Origin: JBHEKP01 sp041859375 | GTDB taxonomy: Bacteria > Hydrogenedentota > Hydrogenedentia > Hydrogenedentales > CAITNO01 | Length of the DNA: 22,868 nucleotides | NCBI GenBank assembly: GCA_041859375.1 | Contig: JBHEKP010000120.1 | Span: 1-22,868, forward strand | Reading direction: 5' to 3' | In this document: piece after piece, positions 15,194 through 22,508 of the stretch | Position numbering within the stretch: position 1 is the stretch's first letter | How the letters are laid out: each line of letters opens with the position of its first letter | The notes under the pieces: generated by a model | Database searches by the model: none | What the model saw: only the letters and a program-made list of their open reading frames with translations | Told to the model about the DNA's origin: nothing | Program-made: the position numbers and the translations under genes

Positions 15194-15212
15194 GGGGGTG
15201 GGGCGGGGGCGG
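15194..15212 (+). other. G-rich tract 3' of apbE
   Basis: Four adjacent G-runs of 5, 4, 5 and 2 separated by single bases on the plus strand, lying just after the stop of apbE. The matching nqr-apbE transcript would be C-rich here. No hairpin terminator is visible at the end of the nqr-apbE operon, so this tract or Rho-dependent ending may replace it; that is speculative. Confidence 0.3.
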
Positions 15213-15215
15213 CCG

Positions 15216-16253
15216 TCAGGGCTGAAGAAAGGCGGCAAACCGGGGGGTGCGGGCGATGGAAAAGGTGCCGTCCTGATTGCGGACGATAAGGCAGGCGGGC
15301 AGGTCCAGTTTGACGGCAAAATCATAGCCGTCCTCCGGCCCCAGCACCATCAGCGCGGTGGCATAGGCGTCCGCCAGGGCGCAGGAGGGGTGCAGCACGG
15401 TTGCCGAGGCCAGCATGTGGGTGACGGGCCGTCCGGTGCGCGGATCAATCTCGTGGGAGATTCGCCTGCCGTCCTGTTCGCGGAAATTGCGGTAGTCGCC
15501 GGAGGTGGCCATGGCCATGCCGGAGAGTCCGACCACCTCCTGAACGGACCTTTCCCCCTCCGTTGGCTTTTCAATGCCGATGCGCCAGGGCTTGCCGTCG
15601 GGGTTGAGTCCGCGCGCGCGCACCTCACCGCCCACCTCCACCATGTAGTTTGCGATTCCGAGCGCGTCCAGAGCGTCGGCGGCCTTGTCCACGCCGTAGC
15701 CCTTGGCCACGGCGGAGAGGTCGCAGTAGACGTCCGGACGGGATTTCACCAGGGTGTTGTCGGGGTTCACGGTGACCTTTTCCCAGCCGACCCTTTCGCG
15801 AAGTACCGCCAGGGCACCGTCGTCGGGCGGGGCGGTAAATGTCCCGGGGCCAAAGCCCCAGGCGTTCACCAAGGGTCCGACCGTGATGTCAAAGGTGCCG
15901 TTGGATTCCTCGCTGACCCGCCGGGCGATGCGGAACACCTCGGCCGTGTCTGGGGAAACCTGGAAGGGTTCCACCCCGGGGGCGGCGTTAAACCGGCTCA
16001 GTTCTGAATCCGCCTGGTAGGTGGACATTTTCGCGTTCACCCCGTCCAGCGCCGCCTGAACCGCGTCCTGGAGGGATTGCGCGCCGCCGTCCCTGGGCAG
16101 CCCGTGCGCGGTCACATGGTAAAGGGTGCCCATGGTGGGGCCGCTGAACTGGGCGACCATCGGTTCGGCCTTTTTGCCGCAGGAAAGGCAGGCAACCGCC
16201 ATGAGGACGACCGCGGGCAGGGCAAAAAGGCGGTGCCGGCGCATGGGGATCAC
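15216..16253 (-). CDS. apbE: ApbE family FAD:protein FMN transferase, lipoprotein
   Basis: 345 residues from GTG 16253, which overlaps the nqrF stop by 4 bp (GTGA); ATG 16244 is an alternative giving a shorter signal. N-terminal hydrophobic segment with Cys (FALPAVVLMAVACLSCGKK) suggests a lipoprotein anchored in the periplasm. ApbE motifs: SGPTMGTLYHV (38-47), FDITVGPLVNAWGFG (121-135), CDLSAVAKGYGVDKAADAL (177-195), SHEIDPRTGRPV (266-277) and the Mg-site region CALADAYATALMVLG (291-305). ApbE uses FAD to attach FMN through a phosphoester bond to Thr in D-G-x-S-G-A-T-type sites, exactly the sites found in NqrB and NqrC of the same operon. Placement as the last gene of an nqr operon is common. 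Role assignment is strong. Confidence 0.95.
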   Translation of the reverse strand: MIPMRRHRLFALPAVVLMAVACLSCGKKAEPMVAQFSGPTMGTLYHVTAHGLPRDGGAQSLQDAVQAALDGVNAKMSTYQADSELSRFNAAPGVEPFQVSPDTAEVFRIARRVSEESNGTFDITVGPLVNAWGFGPGTFTAPPDDGALAVLRERVGWEKVTVNPDNTLVKSRPDVYCDLSAVAKGYGVDKAADALDALGIANYMVEVGGEVRARGLNPDGKPWRIGIEKPTEGERSVQEVVGLSGMAMATSGDYRNFREQDGRRISHEIDPRTGRPVTHMLASATVLHPSCALADAYATALMVLGPEDGYDFAVKLDLPACLIVRNQDGTFSIARTPRFAAFLQP

Positions 16254-17485
16254 CCGAAGTCGTCGTAGGCGATCATGTCATCCTCGACGCCAAGGGAGTG
16301 GAGCATGTCGGTGCAGGCCTTGAGCATCATGGGCGGGCCGCAGAGGTAATACTCGATGTCCTCGGGCGCGGGATGCTTCGACAGGTACTCGTCGTGGAGC
16401 ACCTGGTGGATGAACCCGGTGAGGCCGGTCCAGTTGTCCTCGGGCACCGGCTCGGACAGGGCGGTGTGCCAGGTGAAGTTGGGGTTTTCCGCCGCGATGG
16501 AGTCGAAGTCCTCGACGTAGAACATTTCGCGCAGACTGCGCGCGCCGTACCAGAAGGTGGCCTTGCGTCCGGTCTTGATGCGGCGGAACTGGTCGAAAAT
16601 ATGGGAGCGCATGGGCGCCATGCCCGCGCCGCCGCCGATGAAGCACATCTCGCGGTCCGTCTCCTTGGCGAAGAATTCGCCGAAAGGCCCGGAAATGGTC
16701 ACCTCGTCGCCCGGCTTGAGCGAGAAGATGAAGGAGGACATGAGGCCGGGGGGGATGCCCTGGGTGCGCGGGGGCGGCGTGGCGATGCGCACGTTCAGCA
16801 TGATGATGCCAACCTCACCGGGATAATTCGCCATGGAATAGGCGCGCACCACGGGCTCGTCGGCGTTGGATTCCAAATCCCACAGGCTGAAGGCGTCCCA
16901 GGCGTCACGGTACTCGGGCTCGATGTCGAAATCCCTGAAGCGGACCGTTCCTTCGGGGCGCTCAATCTGGATGTAGCCGCCGGCGCGGAAGGGGACATGC
17001 TCGCCCGCGGGCAGCTCCAGCACCAGCTCCTTGATGAAGGTGGCCACGTTGTGGTTTGACCTGACTTTGCACCGCCACTTGCGCACTTCGAAGATCTCGG
17101 CCGGTATTTCGATCTTCATGTCGCTCTTCACCTTAACCTGGCAGGAAAGGCGCTCCCCCTCGCGGGCCTCGCCCCTGGAGATGTGGGACAGTTCTGTGGG
17201 CAGGATGGAGCCGCCGCCCTCGTGCACCTTCACCTTGCACACGCCGCAGCTTCCCTTGCCGCCGCAGGCGGAGGGCACGAAGATCTTGCTGGCCGCGAGG
17301 GTGCCCAGCAGGGTGCCGCCCGAGGCCGTGACCAGCGCCTTGGACTCGTCGCCGTTGATGAGGATTTTCACGTCGCCCGAGGCGACCAGTTTGGCCTTGG
17401 CCACCAACAGCACGGCGACCAGCGCCAAAATCACCACGCAGAACGCGATGACGCCGCTCACCACCGTTATCATTGCCGCGCCCAT
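16250..17485 (-). CDS. nqrF: Na+-translocating NADH:quinone reductase subunit F
   Basis: 411 residues from ATG 17485 with AAGGAG upstream. One N-terminal TM helix (about 6-30) is followed by a 2Fe-2S ferredoxin domain with Cys74, Cys80, Cys83 and Cys115 (CGGKGSCGVC ... LSC). The FAD domain has RAYSMAN at 214-220, and the NADH-binding part has CFIGGGAGMAPMRSH from 281 and YYLCGPPMM near the end, closing with the family tail DDMIAYDDFG. It oxidises NADH at the cytoplasmic face and passes electrons via FAD and the iron-sulfur centre to the membrane subunits. All expected cofactor residues are present and the length is normal. It is the sixth gene of nqrABCDEF, 42 bp after nqrE, and overlaps apbE. 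Confidence 0.97.
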   Translation of the reverse strand: MGAAMITVVSGVIAFCVVILALVAVLLVAKAKLVASGDVKILINGDESKALVTASGGTLLGTLAASKIFVPSACGGKGSCGVCKVKVHEGGGSILPTELSHISRGEAREGERLSCQVKVKSDMKIEIPAEIFEVRKWRCKVRSNHNVATFIKELVLELPAGEHVPFRAGGYIQIERPEGTVRFRDFDIEPEYRDAWDAFSLWDLESNADEPVVRAYSMANYPGEVGIIMLNVRIATPPPRTQGIPPGLMSSFIFSLKPGDEVTISGPFGEFFAKETDREMCFIGGGAGMAPMRSHIFDQFRRIKTGRKATFWYGARSLREMFYVEDFDSIAAENPNFTWHTALSEPVPEDNWTGLTGFIHQVLHDEYLSKHPAPEDIEYYLCGPPMMLKACTDMLHSLGVEDDMIAYDDFG

Positions 17486-17527
17486 GTAAGGCTCCTTGCT
17501 TTGAATGATTCCGCCAAAATTCCGAAA

Positions 17528-18142
17528 TTACAACTGGATGCCGCCGAAGGACATGAACCCGACCGCCATCAGCCCCGCCAGCACAAAGGCAATCCCCAGC
17601 CCGCGCAGGGGTTTGGGCACGTTGCTGTAGCGCATGCGCTCGCGGATGCCCGCCATCAGCGCGATGGCCAGCGCCCAGCCCGCGCCGGAACCGATGCCGT
17701 ACACCACGCTCTCGGGGAAGGTGTAGCTGCGCTCCACCATGAACAGGGAGCCGCCCAGGATGGCGCAGTTTACCGCGATGAGCGGCAGGAAAATCCCCAG
17801 GGTCACGTACAGTTTCGGCGCGTAGCGGTCAAGGGTCATCTCGACAATCTGGGTCATCGTCGCGATGGTGCCGATGAAGGTCAGGAAATAGAGGAAGGAG
17901 ATGTCCACCTTTGCCAGGGAGGGATGCATCCACGCCATCGCGCCCGGCGCCATGAAGTAGATGTAAATGAGGCAGTTCAGCGGCACGGTGATGATCTGCA
18001 CAAAAGTGACCGCGATGCCGAGGCCGATGGCGGTGTCCACCTTCTTGGAGCACGCCAGGAAGGAGCACATGCCAAGGAAGAAGGCGAGCGCCATGTTTTC
18101 TATGAACACGGACTTTACGAGAAGCCCCAGATAGTGTTCCAT
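17528..18142 (-). CDS. nqrE: Na+-translocating NADH:quinone reductase subunit E
   Basis: 204 residues from ATG 18142, one base after the nqrD stop; the longer frame to 18202 runs back into nqrD and is rejected. About six hydrophobic segments. The start MEHYLGLLVKSVFIENMAL and the FFLGMCSFLACSKK segment are typical of NqrE. Cys26 and Cys126 lie in the two inverted half-repeats (FLGMC and IAVNCAILGG), matching the positions that help hold the intramembrane 2Fe-2S centre shared with NqrD. Together with NqrD it forms the inverted-repeat core of the enzyme. Complete and of normal length. Confidence 0.96.
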   Translation of the reverse strand: MEHYLGLLVKSVFIENMALAFFLGMCSFLACSKKVDTAIGLGIAVTFVQIITVPLNCLIYIYFMAPGAMAWMHPSLAKVDISFLYFLTFIGTIATMTQIVEMTLDRYAPKLYVTLGIFLPLIAVNCAILGGSLFMVERSYTFPESVVYGIGSGAGWALAIALMAGIRERMRYSNVPKPLRGLGIAFVLAGLMAVGFMSFGGIQL

Positions 18143-18143
18143 C

Positions 18144-18773
18144 TCACTCGCCCTCCTGCTGCTCGGGCTTGAGGCTGCGCACGACAAAGATGATGCCGGC
18201 AATCAGGAAGAAGGCGCTCGGGGCGAGCAGCATCAGCCCGTTCGGCTCGTACCAGCCCCCGTCGTTCACCGACGGCAGCACAACATGCCCGAAAATCCGC
18301 CCCGAACCCGTCAACTCCCGCACGAAGCCCACCAGCATCAGAATGGCGCTGTAACCTAGGCCGTTGCCAATGCCGTCCACGAAGCTCAGCCAGGGCGGGT
18401 TCTGCATCGCGTAACCCTCGGCGCGGCCCATCACGATGCAGTTGGTGATAATCAGGCCGACATACACCGACAACTGCTTGCTGATGTCAAACAGGAAGGC
18501 GCGCAGTATCTGGTCGGTGATGATCACCATCGTGGCGATGATGGACAGCTGCACCAGGATGCGTATGCTGGGCGGCGTGCCGTTGCGCACCAGGCTGACG
18601 CCGAGCGAGCTGAAGGCGGTCACCAGCGTCACGGATATGCTCATGACCAGCGCCGTGGACATCTGGGTGGTCACCGCCAGCGCGGAGCAGATGCCCAGCA
18701 CCTGGAGGGTGATCGGGTTGTTGTTCACCAGCGGGTCCAGCAGCGCCTCCCGCTCTTTCTTGCCCATGATCAT
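18144..18773 (-). CDS. nqrD: Na+-translocating NADH:quinone reductase subunit D
   Basis: 209 residues from ATG 18773, with AAAGGA upstream; a second in-frame ATG at 18767 is possible. Six hydrophobic segments. PLVNNNPITLQVLGICSALAV near the N-terminus and GLIITNCIVMGRAEGYAMQN in the middle are NqrD hallmarks. Cys29 and Cys112 are in the positions reported for the NqrD ligands of the intramembrane 2Fe-2S cluster. The gene starts 25 bp after nqrC and ends one base before nqrE, so the subunits are translationally coupled. The tail is acidic and short (KPEQQEGE). Complete. Confidence 0.96.
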   Translation of the reverse strand: MIMGKKEREALLDPLVNNNPITLQVLGICSALAVTTQMSTALVMSISVTLVTAFSSLGVSLVRNGTPPSIRILVQLSIIATMVIITDQILRAFLFDISKQLSVYVGLIITNCIVMGRAEGYAMQNPPWLSFVDGIGNGLGYSAILMLVGFVRELTGSGRIFGHVVLPSVNDGGWYEPNGLMLLAPSAFFLIAGIIFVVRSLKPEQQEGE

Positions 18774-18798
18774 GTCCGGTTCCTTTCAGCGCGGGCGC

Positions 18799-19560
18799 TC
18801 ATGCGGGCGCGCCCTGCCGGTGTGCCTCGTGGAATTTCTTCATAAACGGGCCAAAGCCCTGGCCGCCCATCCAGTACTGGAGCATGTTGGTCACACCCCG
18901 GCCGGTGAGGGTTGCGCCGCTCAGGCCGTCCACCTCGTGGGGGGCCTGCTCGGGCGGGCCCGCGGGCCCCTTGCGCACCTTGATGGCCACCGTGCCCTTT
19001 TCGTCGTAAATTTTCCGGCCCTGCCAGAGCTTCTTCCAGCGGGGGTTGTTCACCTCGCCGCCCAGGCCCGGGGTTTCCGCCTGCTCATAGTAGGTGAGGC
19101 CCCGCACGGTGTTCCCGTCGGGATCCAGCGCCAGGAATCCCTTCATGGTGGACCACAGCCCCTTGCCGTAAACGGGCAGGATGATCATTTTTGTCGCGCC
19201 GTTTTCAAGCACCTCGTAGATTTTTGCGCGCTTCGGCACGGCCATAATGCCGGCGTTGTTGGCGGGAGCGGGCACCATGGGCTCGGCCGCGTCGTCAAAG
19301 GTTGCCGGATCAACGCCCTCCGCGTCCGCGCCGGTTTCAAGATCAACCACGTGGGCCCGAATGTTCTTGAACATCTCGTCCGCCTCGGCGGGGGTCTTTT
19401 TTTCGCCCGGCTGCACCAGCCATCCCGCCTGGAGCACGCTCATTTTCTTGTCGAGCGCCTTGTTCACCTCCTGGCGTGCGGCCAGGCTCACATTGGCGAT
19501 GGACAGGAGCACCGAACAGGCAAAGCACACCGCGGCGGCGAAGCCGAAAATGTATTTCAT
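18799..19560 (-). CDS. nqrC: Na+-translocating NADH:quinone reductase subunit C
   Basis: 253 residues from ATG 19560, starting one base after the nqrB TAG and lacking its own ribosome site, which indicates coupling. One N-terminal TM helix (FGFAAAVCFACSVLLSIA) anchors a soluble FMN-binding domain. GKGLWSTMKGFLAL (133-146) and ETPGLGGEV (162-170) are family motifs. The covalent FMN site is DGLSGATLTGRGV (211-223) with Thr217 as acceptor. A loop at about 72-110 (ETGADAEG...PAPANNAG) is acidic and Ala/Pro-rich and looks less conserved. Length is close to the well-studied Vibrio protein. ApbE, needed to attach the FMN, is encoded in the same operon. Confidence 0.96.
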   Translation of the reverse strand: MKYIFGFAAAVCFACSVLLSIANVSLAARQEVNKALDKKMSVLQAGWLVQPGEKKTPAEADEMFKNIRAHVVDLETGADAEGVDPATFDDAAEPMVPAPANNAGIMAVPKRAKIYEVLENGATKMIILPVYGKGLWSTMKGFLALDPDGNTVRGLTYYEQAETPGLGGEVNNPRWKKLWQGRKIYDEKGTVAIKVRKGPAGPPEQAPHEVDGLSGATLTGRGVTNMLQYWMGGQGFGPFMKKFHEAHRQGAPA

Positions 19561-19561
19561 G

Positions 19562-20824
19562 CTATAGTGCACTGCGAAGGGCCCTCCGCTTGATGTTCCG
19601 CGCCACCACGAAATGGTCAATCAGCGGCGCCACCATGTTCATGAAGAGAATGGCGAGCATGACCCCCTCCGGGTAGGCCGGGTTGACCACGCGAATCAGG
19701 ATCACCAGCACGCCGATGAGGAATCCGTAGATGTATTTTCCGGCCTCGGAATGGGCGGCGGTGACGGGCTCCGTGGCCATGTACACCATGCCAAAGGCGA
19801 AGCCGCCCAGAACGAAATGCCAGTGGAAGGGCAGGTTCATCATTTCGTTGGTGTTCGAGCCGGCCAGGTTGAAGAGCGCCGAGGCCGCGAAGCCGCCCAG
19901 CACCATGGAGAGCATGATGCGCCATGAGCCGACCTGGAATAGGATGAGCATGGCCGCGCCGATGAGGCACGCCAGTGTGGAGGTCTCACCGAAGGAGCCG
20001 GGAATCCAACCCATGAAGCAGTCCCACCAGGAGGCGGGACTGCCGTTCACGGTCATCCCGGACACCGCGTCCAGATAGGCGTGGCCGTCGGCCGCCGGGA
20101 GGGTTTCCTTGATGCGCGCCAGCGCGGTGGCACCGCTGAACCCGTCTATGGAAGGGTTCGCGGCGATCCAGACCTTGTCGCCGGAGCTTTCCGCCGGATA
20201 GGCGAAATAAAGGAAGGCGCGGGCGACGAGCGCGGGGTTGAAGATGTTCATGCCCGTTCCGCCGAAGGCCTCTTTTCCCACCAGCACGCCGAATGCCGTG
20301 GCAAGGGCCACCTGCCAGAGGGGAATCGTGGGGGGGAGGATCAGGGGAATCAGGAAGCCGGTGACGAAAAAGCCCTCGTTCACGTCGTGCTTGCGGATCA
20401 TCGCCACCAGCACCTCGATGGTGCCGCCCACGGTGAATCCCGTGATGAGCACCGGGAGGAACCAGAGCAGGCCGTGGAGCATGCAGGCCAGCGGGTTGGC
20501 GGGGTTGTATCCGACCCCAAGGGCGTCCAGCACCATCCCGCGCCAGCCCTCGGCGGACTGGCCGGCGGCGTGCAGCAGCACGTTCGCCTGGTAGCCCGTG
20601 TTCCAGAGCCCCGCGAGTATCACGGGGAACATGGCGATCACCACGGAGAACATGAGCCGCTTCAGGTCCAGCGCGTCGCGCACATGGGAGGCGCCCGCGG
20701 TCACCCGGCCGGGCGAGAACATGAACGTGTCAATCGCCTCGTACAGCGGGTAGAGTTTTTCCAGTTTGCCGCCCTCTTCGAAAAGCGGCCTGGGTTTGTC
20801 CATGAGTGCGCGGAGAAATTTCAT
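19562..20824 (-). CDS. nqrB: Na+-translocating NADH:quinone reductase subunit B
   Basis: 420 residues from ATG 20824, with AGGA upstream, 13 bp after nqrA. N-terminal cytoplasmic part with PLYEAIDTFMFSPG (26-39) and HVRDALDLKRLM (47-58), then about ten membrane segments. RKHDVNEGFFVTGFLIPLILPP (144-165) and GKEAFGGTGMNIFNPAL (183-199) are highly characteristic. The covalent FMN site is DGFSGATALA (227-236), with Thr233 as acceptor, close to Thr236 of the Vibrio enzyme. This subunit carries FMN and riboflavin and takes part in Na+ transport and quinone reduction. It is a complete protein with no missing motif. Its TAG is followed after one base by the nqrC start. Confidence 0.97.
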   Translation of the reverse strand: MKFLRALMDKPRPLFEEGGKLEKLYPLYEAIDTFMFSPGRVTAGASHVRDALDLKRLMFSVVIAMFPVILAGLWNTGYQANVLLHAAGQSAEGWRGMVLDALGVGYNPANPLACMLHGLLWFLPVLITGFTVGGTIEVLVAMIRKHDVNEGFFVTGFLIPLILPPTIPLWQVALATAFGVLVGKEAFGGTGMNIFNPALVARAFLYFAYPAESSGDKVWIAANPSIDGFSGATALARIKETLPAADGHAYLDAVSGMTVNGSPASWWDCFMGWIPGSFGETSTLACLIGAAMLILFQVGSWRIMLSMVLGGFAASALFNLAGSNTNEMMNLPFHWHFVLGGFAFGMVYMATEPVTAAHSEAGKYIYGFLIGVLVILIRVVNPAYPEGVMLAILFMNMVAPLIDHFVVARNIKRRALRSAL

Positions 20825-20837
20825 TTGGGTTCCTGCC

Positions 20838-22214
20838 TCAGCCTTCTTTTTCGATCAGGTCGAGATTGCGGCGCAGCACCGGGCCGAAGTCGTCCTTGCC
20901 CGGGGAGACAAAGGAGCACAGCGCCAGGTCCTCCTCGTCCAGTTCAAGGCAGCCGAGCTGCTCGGCCCGCTCGGTGTCGTTCATGAGTATTGCCCGGAGA
21001 AGGAAGGTCGGGAGGATGTCCATCGGCATGACCCGCTCAAAGAGTCCCACGGGAACCATCGCCCGCCGGTCGCCGTTGGTGCTGGTGGTCATTTCAAACT
21101 TCCGGCCCGGGCTCAGTTTCGACAAAAACAGCCTGACCGAGGAATACTTGCGGGCTCCCGGCACCAGCCAGCCCATGAACTCGCGGATGCGGTCCTCGCG
21201 CAGCACGCTCACCTGGTTGGTGAAGCGGCCCAGCCACCCCTCCTCCGGGCCCATGGCGCGGCGGCCGGAAAGCACCGAACCGGAGATGACCCGGTGTTCC
21301 CCCGCGGCCAGTTCGCCCCGCACCAGATCATCCAGGGACGCGCCCAGCCGGGTTTTGAGCAGGCGGGGGCGCATCACGGAGGGGCCCGCAAGGGAGATTA
21401 TCCTGGTGACGTCAAGCCGCCCGGTCCGGAAAAGGAAACCCACGGACAGCACATCCTGCAGACCGATGGTCCAGACCACCCTGTTGCGGCTCACCGGCGC
21501 GAGCCGGTTGATGTGAACCCCCGCGGTGCCGCTGGGATGGGGACCCTTGAAATCCTCAACACTTGCCCGGTCAACAGCCTTTGAGGGGGCCAGTTTTGAC
21601 CCCGCCTTTCTGCAGAAATAAACCGGTCCGTCGGTAAGCCGGGCCACGGCGGCCAGTCCGGCGTCAAGGTCCTCCTGGCGGCCCGCGGCGACCACATCCA
21701 TGTCGGGGGCAAGGGGGTTGCTGTCCGAGGCGGTGACAAAGAGGGCTGCCGGGATGGTACCGGGGGCGGGGGTTTTCCCGAAGGGACGCTCCCGGAGCGC
21801 CGTCCAAAGCCCGGATTCAAGCAGCAGTTCTTTGCCCTGTTCCCTGTCCGCGGGGGCAGAACCCTTCCAGGCGGCAAAGGGGTGATAATCCGAATCCGCC
21901 GGTGTTCCGCCGGCCTCAGTGTCGCTCAGTTCGATAATGACGGAAATGAGGGCGCGGCGCTCGCCCCGAACGATTGCGGCCACCCGCCCCGCGCCCGGTG
22001 CCGTGTGCAGCACGCCCGGATTGCGCTTGTCCTCAAACAACGGCTGGCCCCGCCTCACCAAATCGCCCTCGCGCACGAGGAATGTGGCCTTCAGGCCGAC
22101 ATAGTCCGCCGCCGCCAGGGCAACCCGGCGCGATGACGCCGCGGCATCCACACGCTGGGCGGGCTCGCCCGTGATGGGGATGTCCAAACCTTTCGTGATA
22201 ACGTGCGTGCTCAT
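20838..22214 (-). CDS. nqrA: Na+-translocating NADH:quinone reductase subunit A
   Basis: 458 residues from ATG 22214 with GGAAAGG about 6 nt upstream. Cytoplasmic subunit with no TM segment. The N-terminal TKGLDIPITGEP and the barrel-sandwich region ATFLVREGDLVRRGQPLFEDK (about 44-64) are typical, as is the KGPHPSGTAGVHINRLAPV segment in the middle and WTIGLQDVLSVG after it. It is the first gene of the nqr operon and follows an AT-rich region with inverted repeats that probably contains the operon promoter. The length is normal (about 450). NqrA has no redox cofactor; it docks on NqrB and has been implicated in quinone binding. Confidence 0.96.
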   Translation of the reverse strand: MSTHVITKGLDIPITGEPAQRVDAAASSRRVALAAADYVGLKATFLVREGDLVRRGQPLFEDKRNPGVLHTAPGAGRVAAIVRGERRALISVIIELSDTEAGGTPADSDYHPFAAWKGSAPADREQGKELLLESGLWTALRERPFGKTPAPGTIPAALFVTASDSNPLAPDMDVVAAGRQEDLDAGLAAVARLTDGPVYFCRKAGSKLAPSKAVDRASVEDFKGPHPSGTAGVHINRLAPVSRNRVVWTIGLQDVLSVGFLFRTGRLDVTRIISLAGPSVMRPRLLKTRLGASLDDLVRGELAAGEHRVISGSVLSGRRAMGPEEGWLGRFTNQVSVLREDRIREFMGWLVPGARKYSSVRLFLSKLSPGRKFEMTTSTNGDRRAMVPVGLFERVMPMDILPTFLLRAILMNDTERAEQLGCLELDEEDLALCSFVSPGKDDFGPVLRRNLDLIEKEG

Positions 22215-22285
22215 GGCGCCTTTCCGAAAAAAATGGTTGTTTGAACCTGCCTGAGGAAGTCCCGGTTGCGGACCGTCTCTTTTAT

Positions 22286-22303
22286 TCGAGAAATAACTCT
22301 CGA
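22286..22303. repeat. short inverted repeat in nqrA leader
   Basis: Perfect 6-bp arms TCGAGA (22286-22291) and TCTCGA (22298-22303) around a 6-nt spacer, 72-89 nt upstream of the nqrA ATG. It lies between the candidate promoter and the gene, so it could be a protein site or a small leader hairpin. Arms this short may also be chance. Confidence 0.35.
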
Positions 22304-22325
22304 TTGAAGGGGGATATTCCTATCC

Positions 22326-22371
22326 GCCAAGAATTGGCAAATTATCGCACAAAAAATATTGGTAGATCCAA
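22326..22371 (-). promoter_or_regulatory. nqrA: candidate nqr operon promoter with overlapping palindrome
   Basis: On the minus strand TTGGAT (complement of 22366-22371) and GATAAT (complement of 22341-22346) are 19 nt apart. The -10 is preceded by TG one base upstream (TGCGATAAT), an extended -10 that can compensate for the long spacer. Just past it, GCCAA-TTC-TTGGC (22326-22338) falls across the expected transcription start, an operator-like position. Roughly 120 nt of leader would precede nqrA. Prediction by eye only. Confidence 0.4.
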
Positions 22372-22398
22372 TTATTCTCCGTCCAAAACGATCACTGC

Positions 22399-22462
22399 TG
22401 GCGATATTTTTTAACTTGTTCACATAATTATTAATTAGGCGGAACAACAAAAAACATCGCCA
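22399..22462 (-). repeat. long imperfect inverted repeat between GH10 gene and nqrA
   Basis: Arms 22442-22462 and 22399-22421 enclose a 20-nt AT-only-like loop. In the minus-strand RNA the stem would be 7 pairs (UGGCGAU/AUCGCCA), a G-U wobble, 6 U-A pairs, a 1x3 internal loop, then 6 pairs (UUGUUC/GAACAA). On the plus strand the wobble would be an A-C mismatch, so the fold suits the minus-strand transcript. It starts 47 nt after the GH10 stop. No T-run follows immediately, so a plain terminator is not certain; a 3' end hairpin or nqr control element are alternatives. Confidence 0.55.
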
Positions 22463-22508
22463 AATTTCAAGAAGAAACAGTATTATAACTCTCTTCGCAT
22501 TTAAAAAA

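Noticed and set aside
15122..15325. 67-codon minus-strand open frame at the end of apbE
   Set aside because: Pro/Ser-rich out-of-frame product overlapping apbE, with no start signal.
22211..22450. 79-codon minus-strand open frame ending in an ATGA overlap with nqrA
   Set aside because: Tempting because of the overlap, but it starts with TTG inside the long hairpin, uses AT-rich and rare codons unlike all neighbours, has no ribosome site that I can see and no recognisable motif. It covers the likely nqr promoter. Worth a homology check only.
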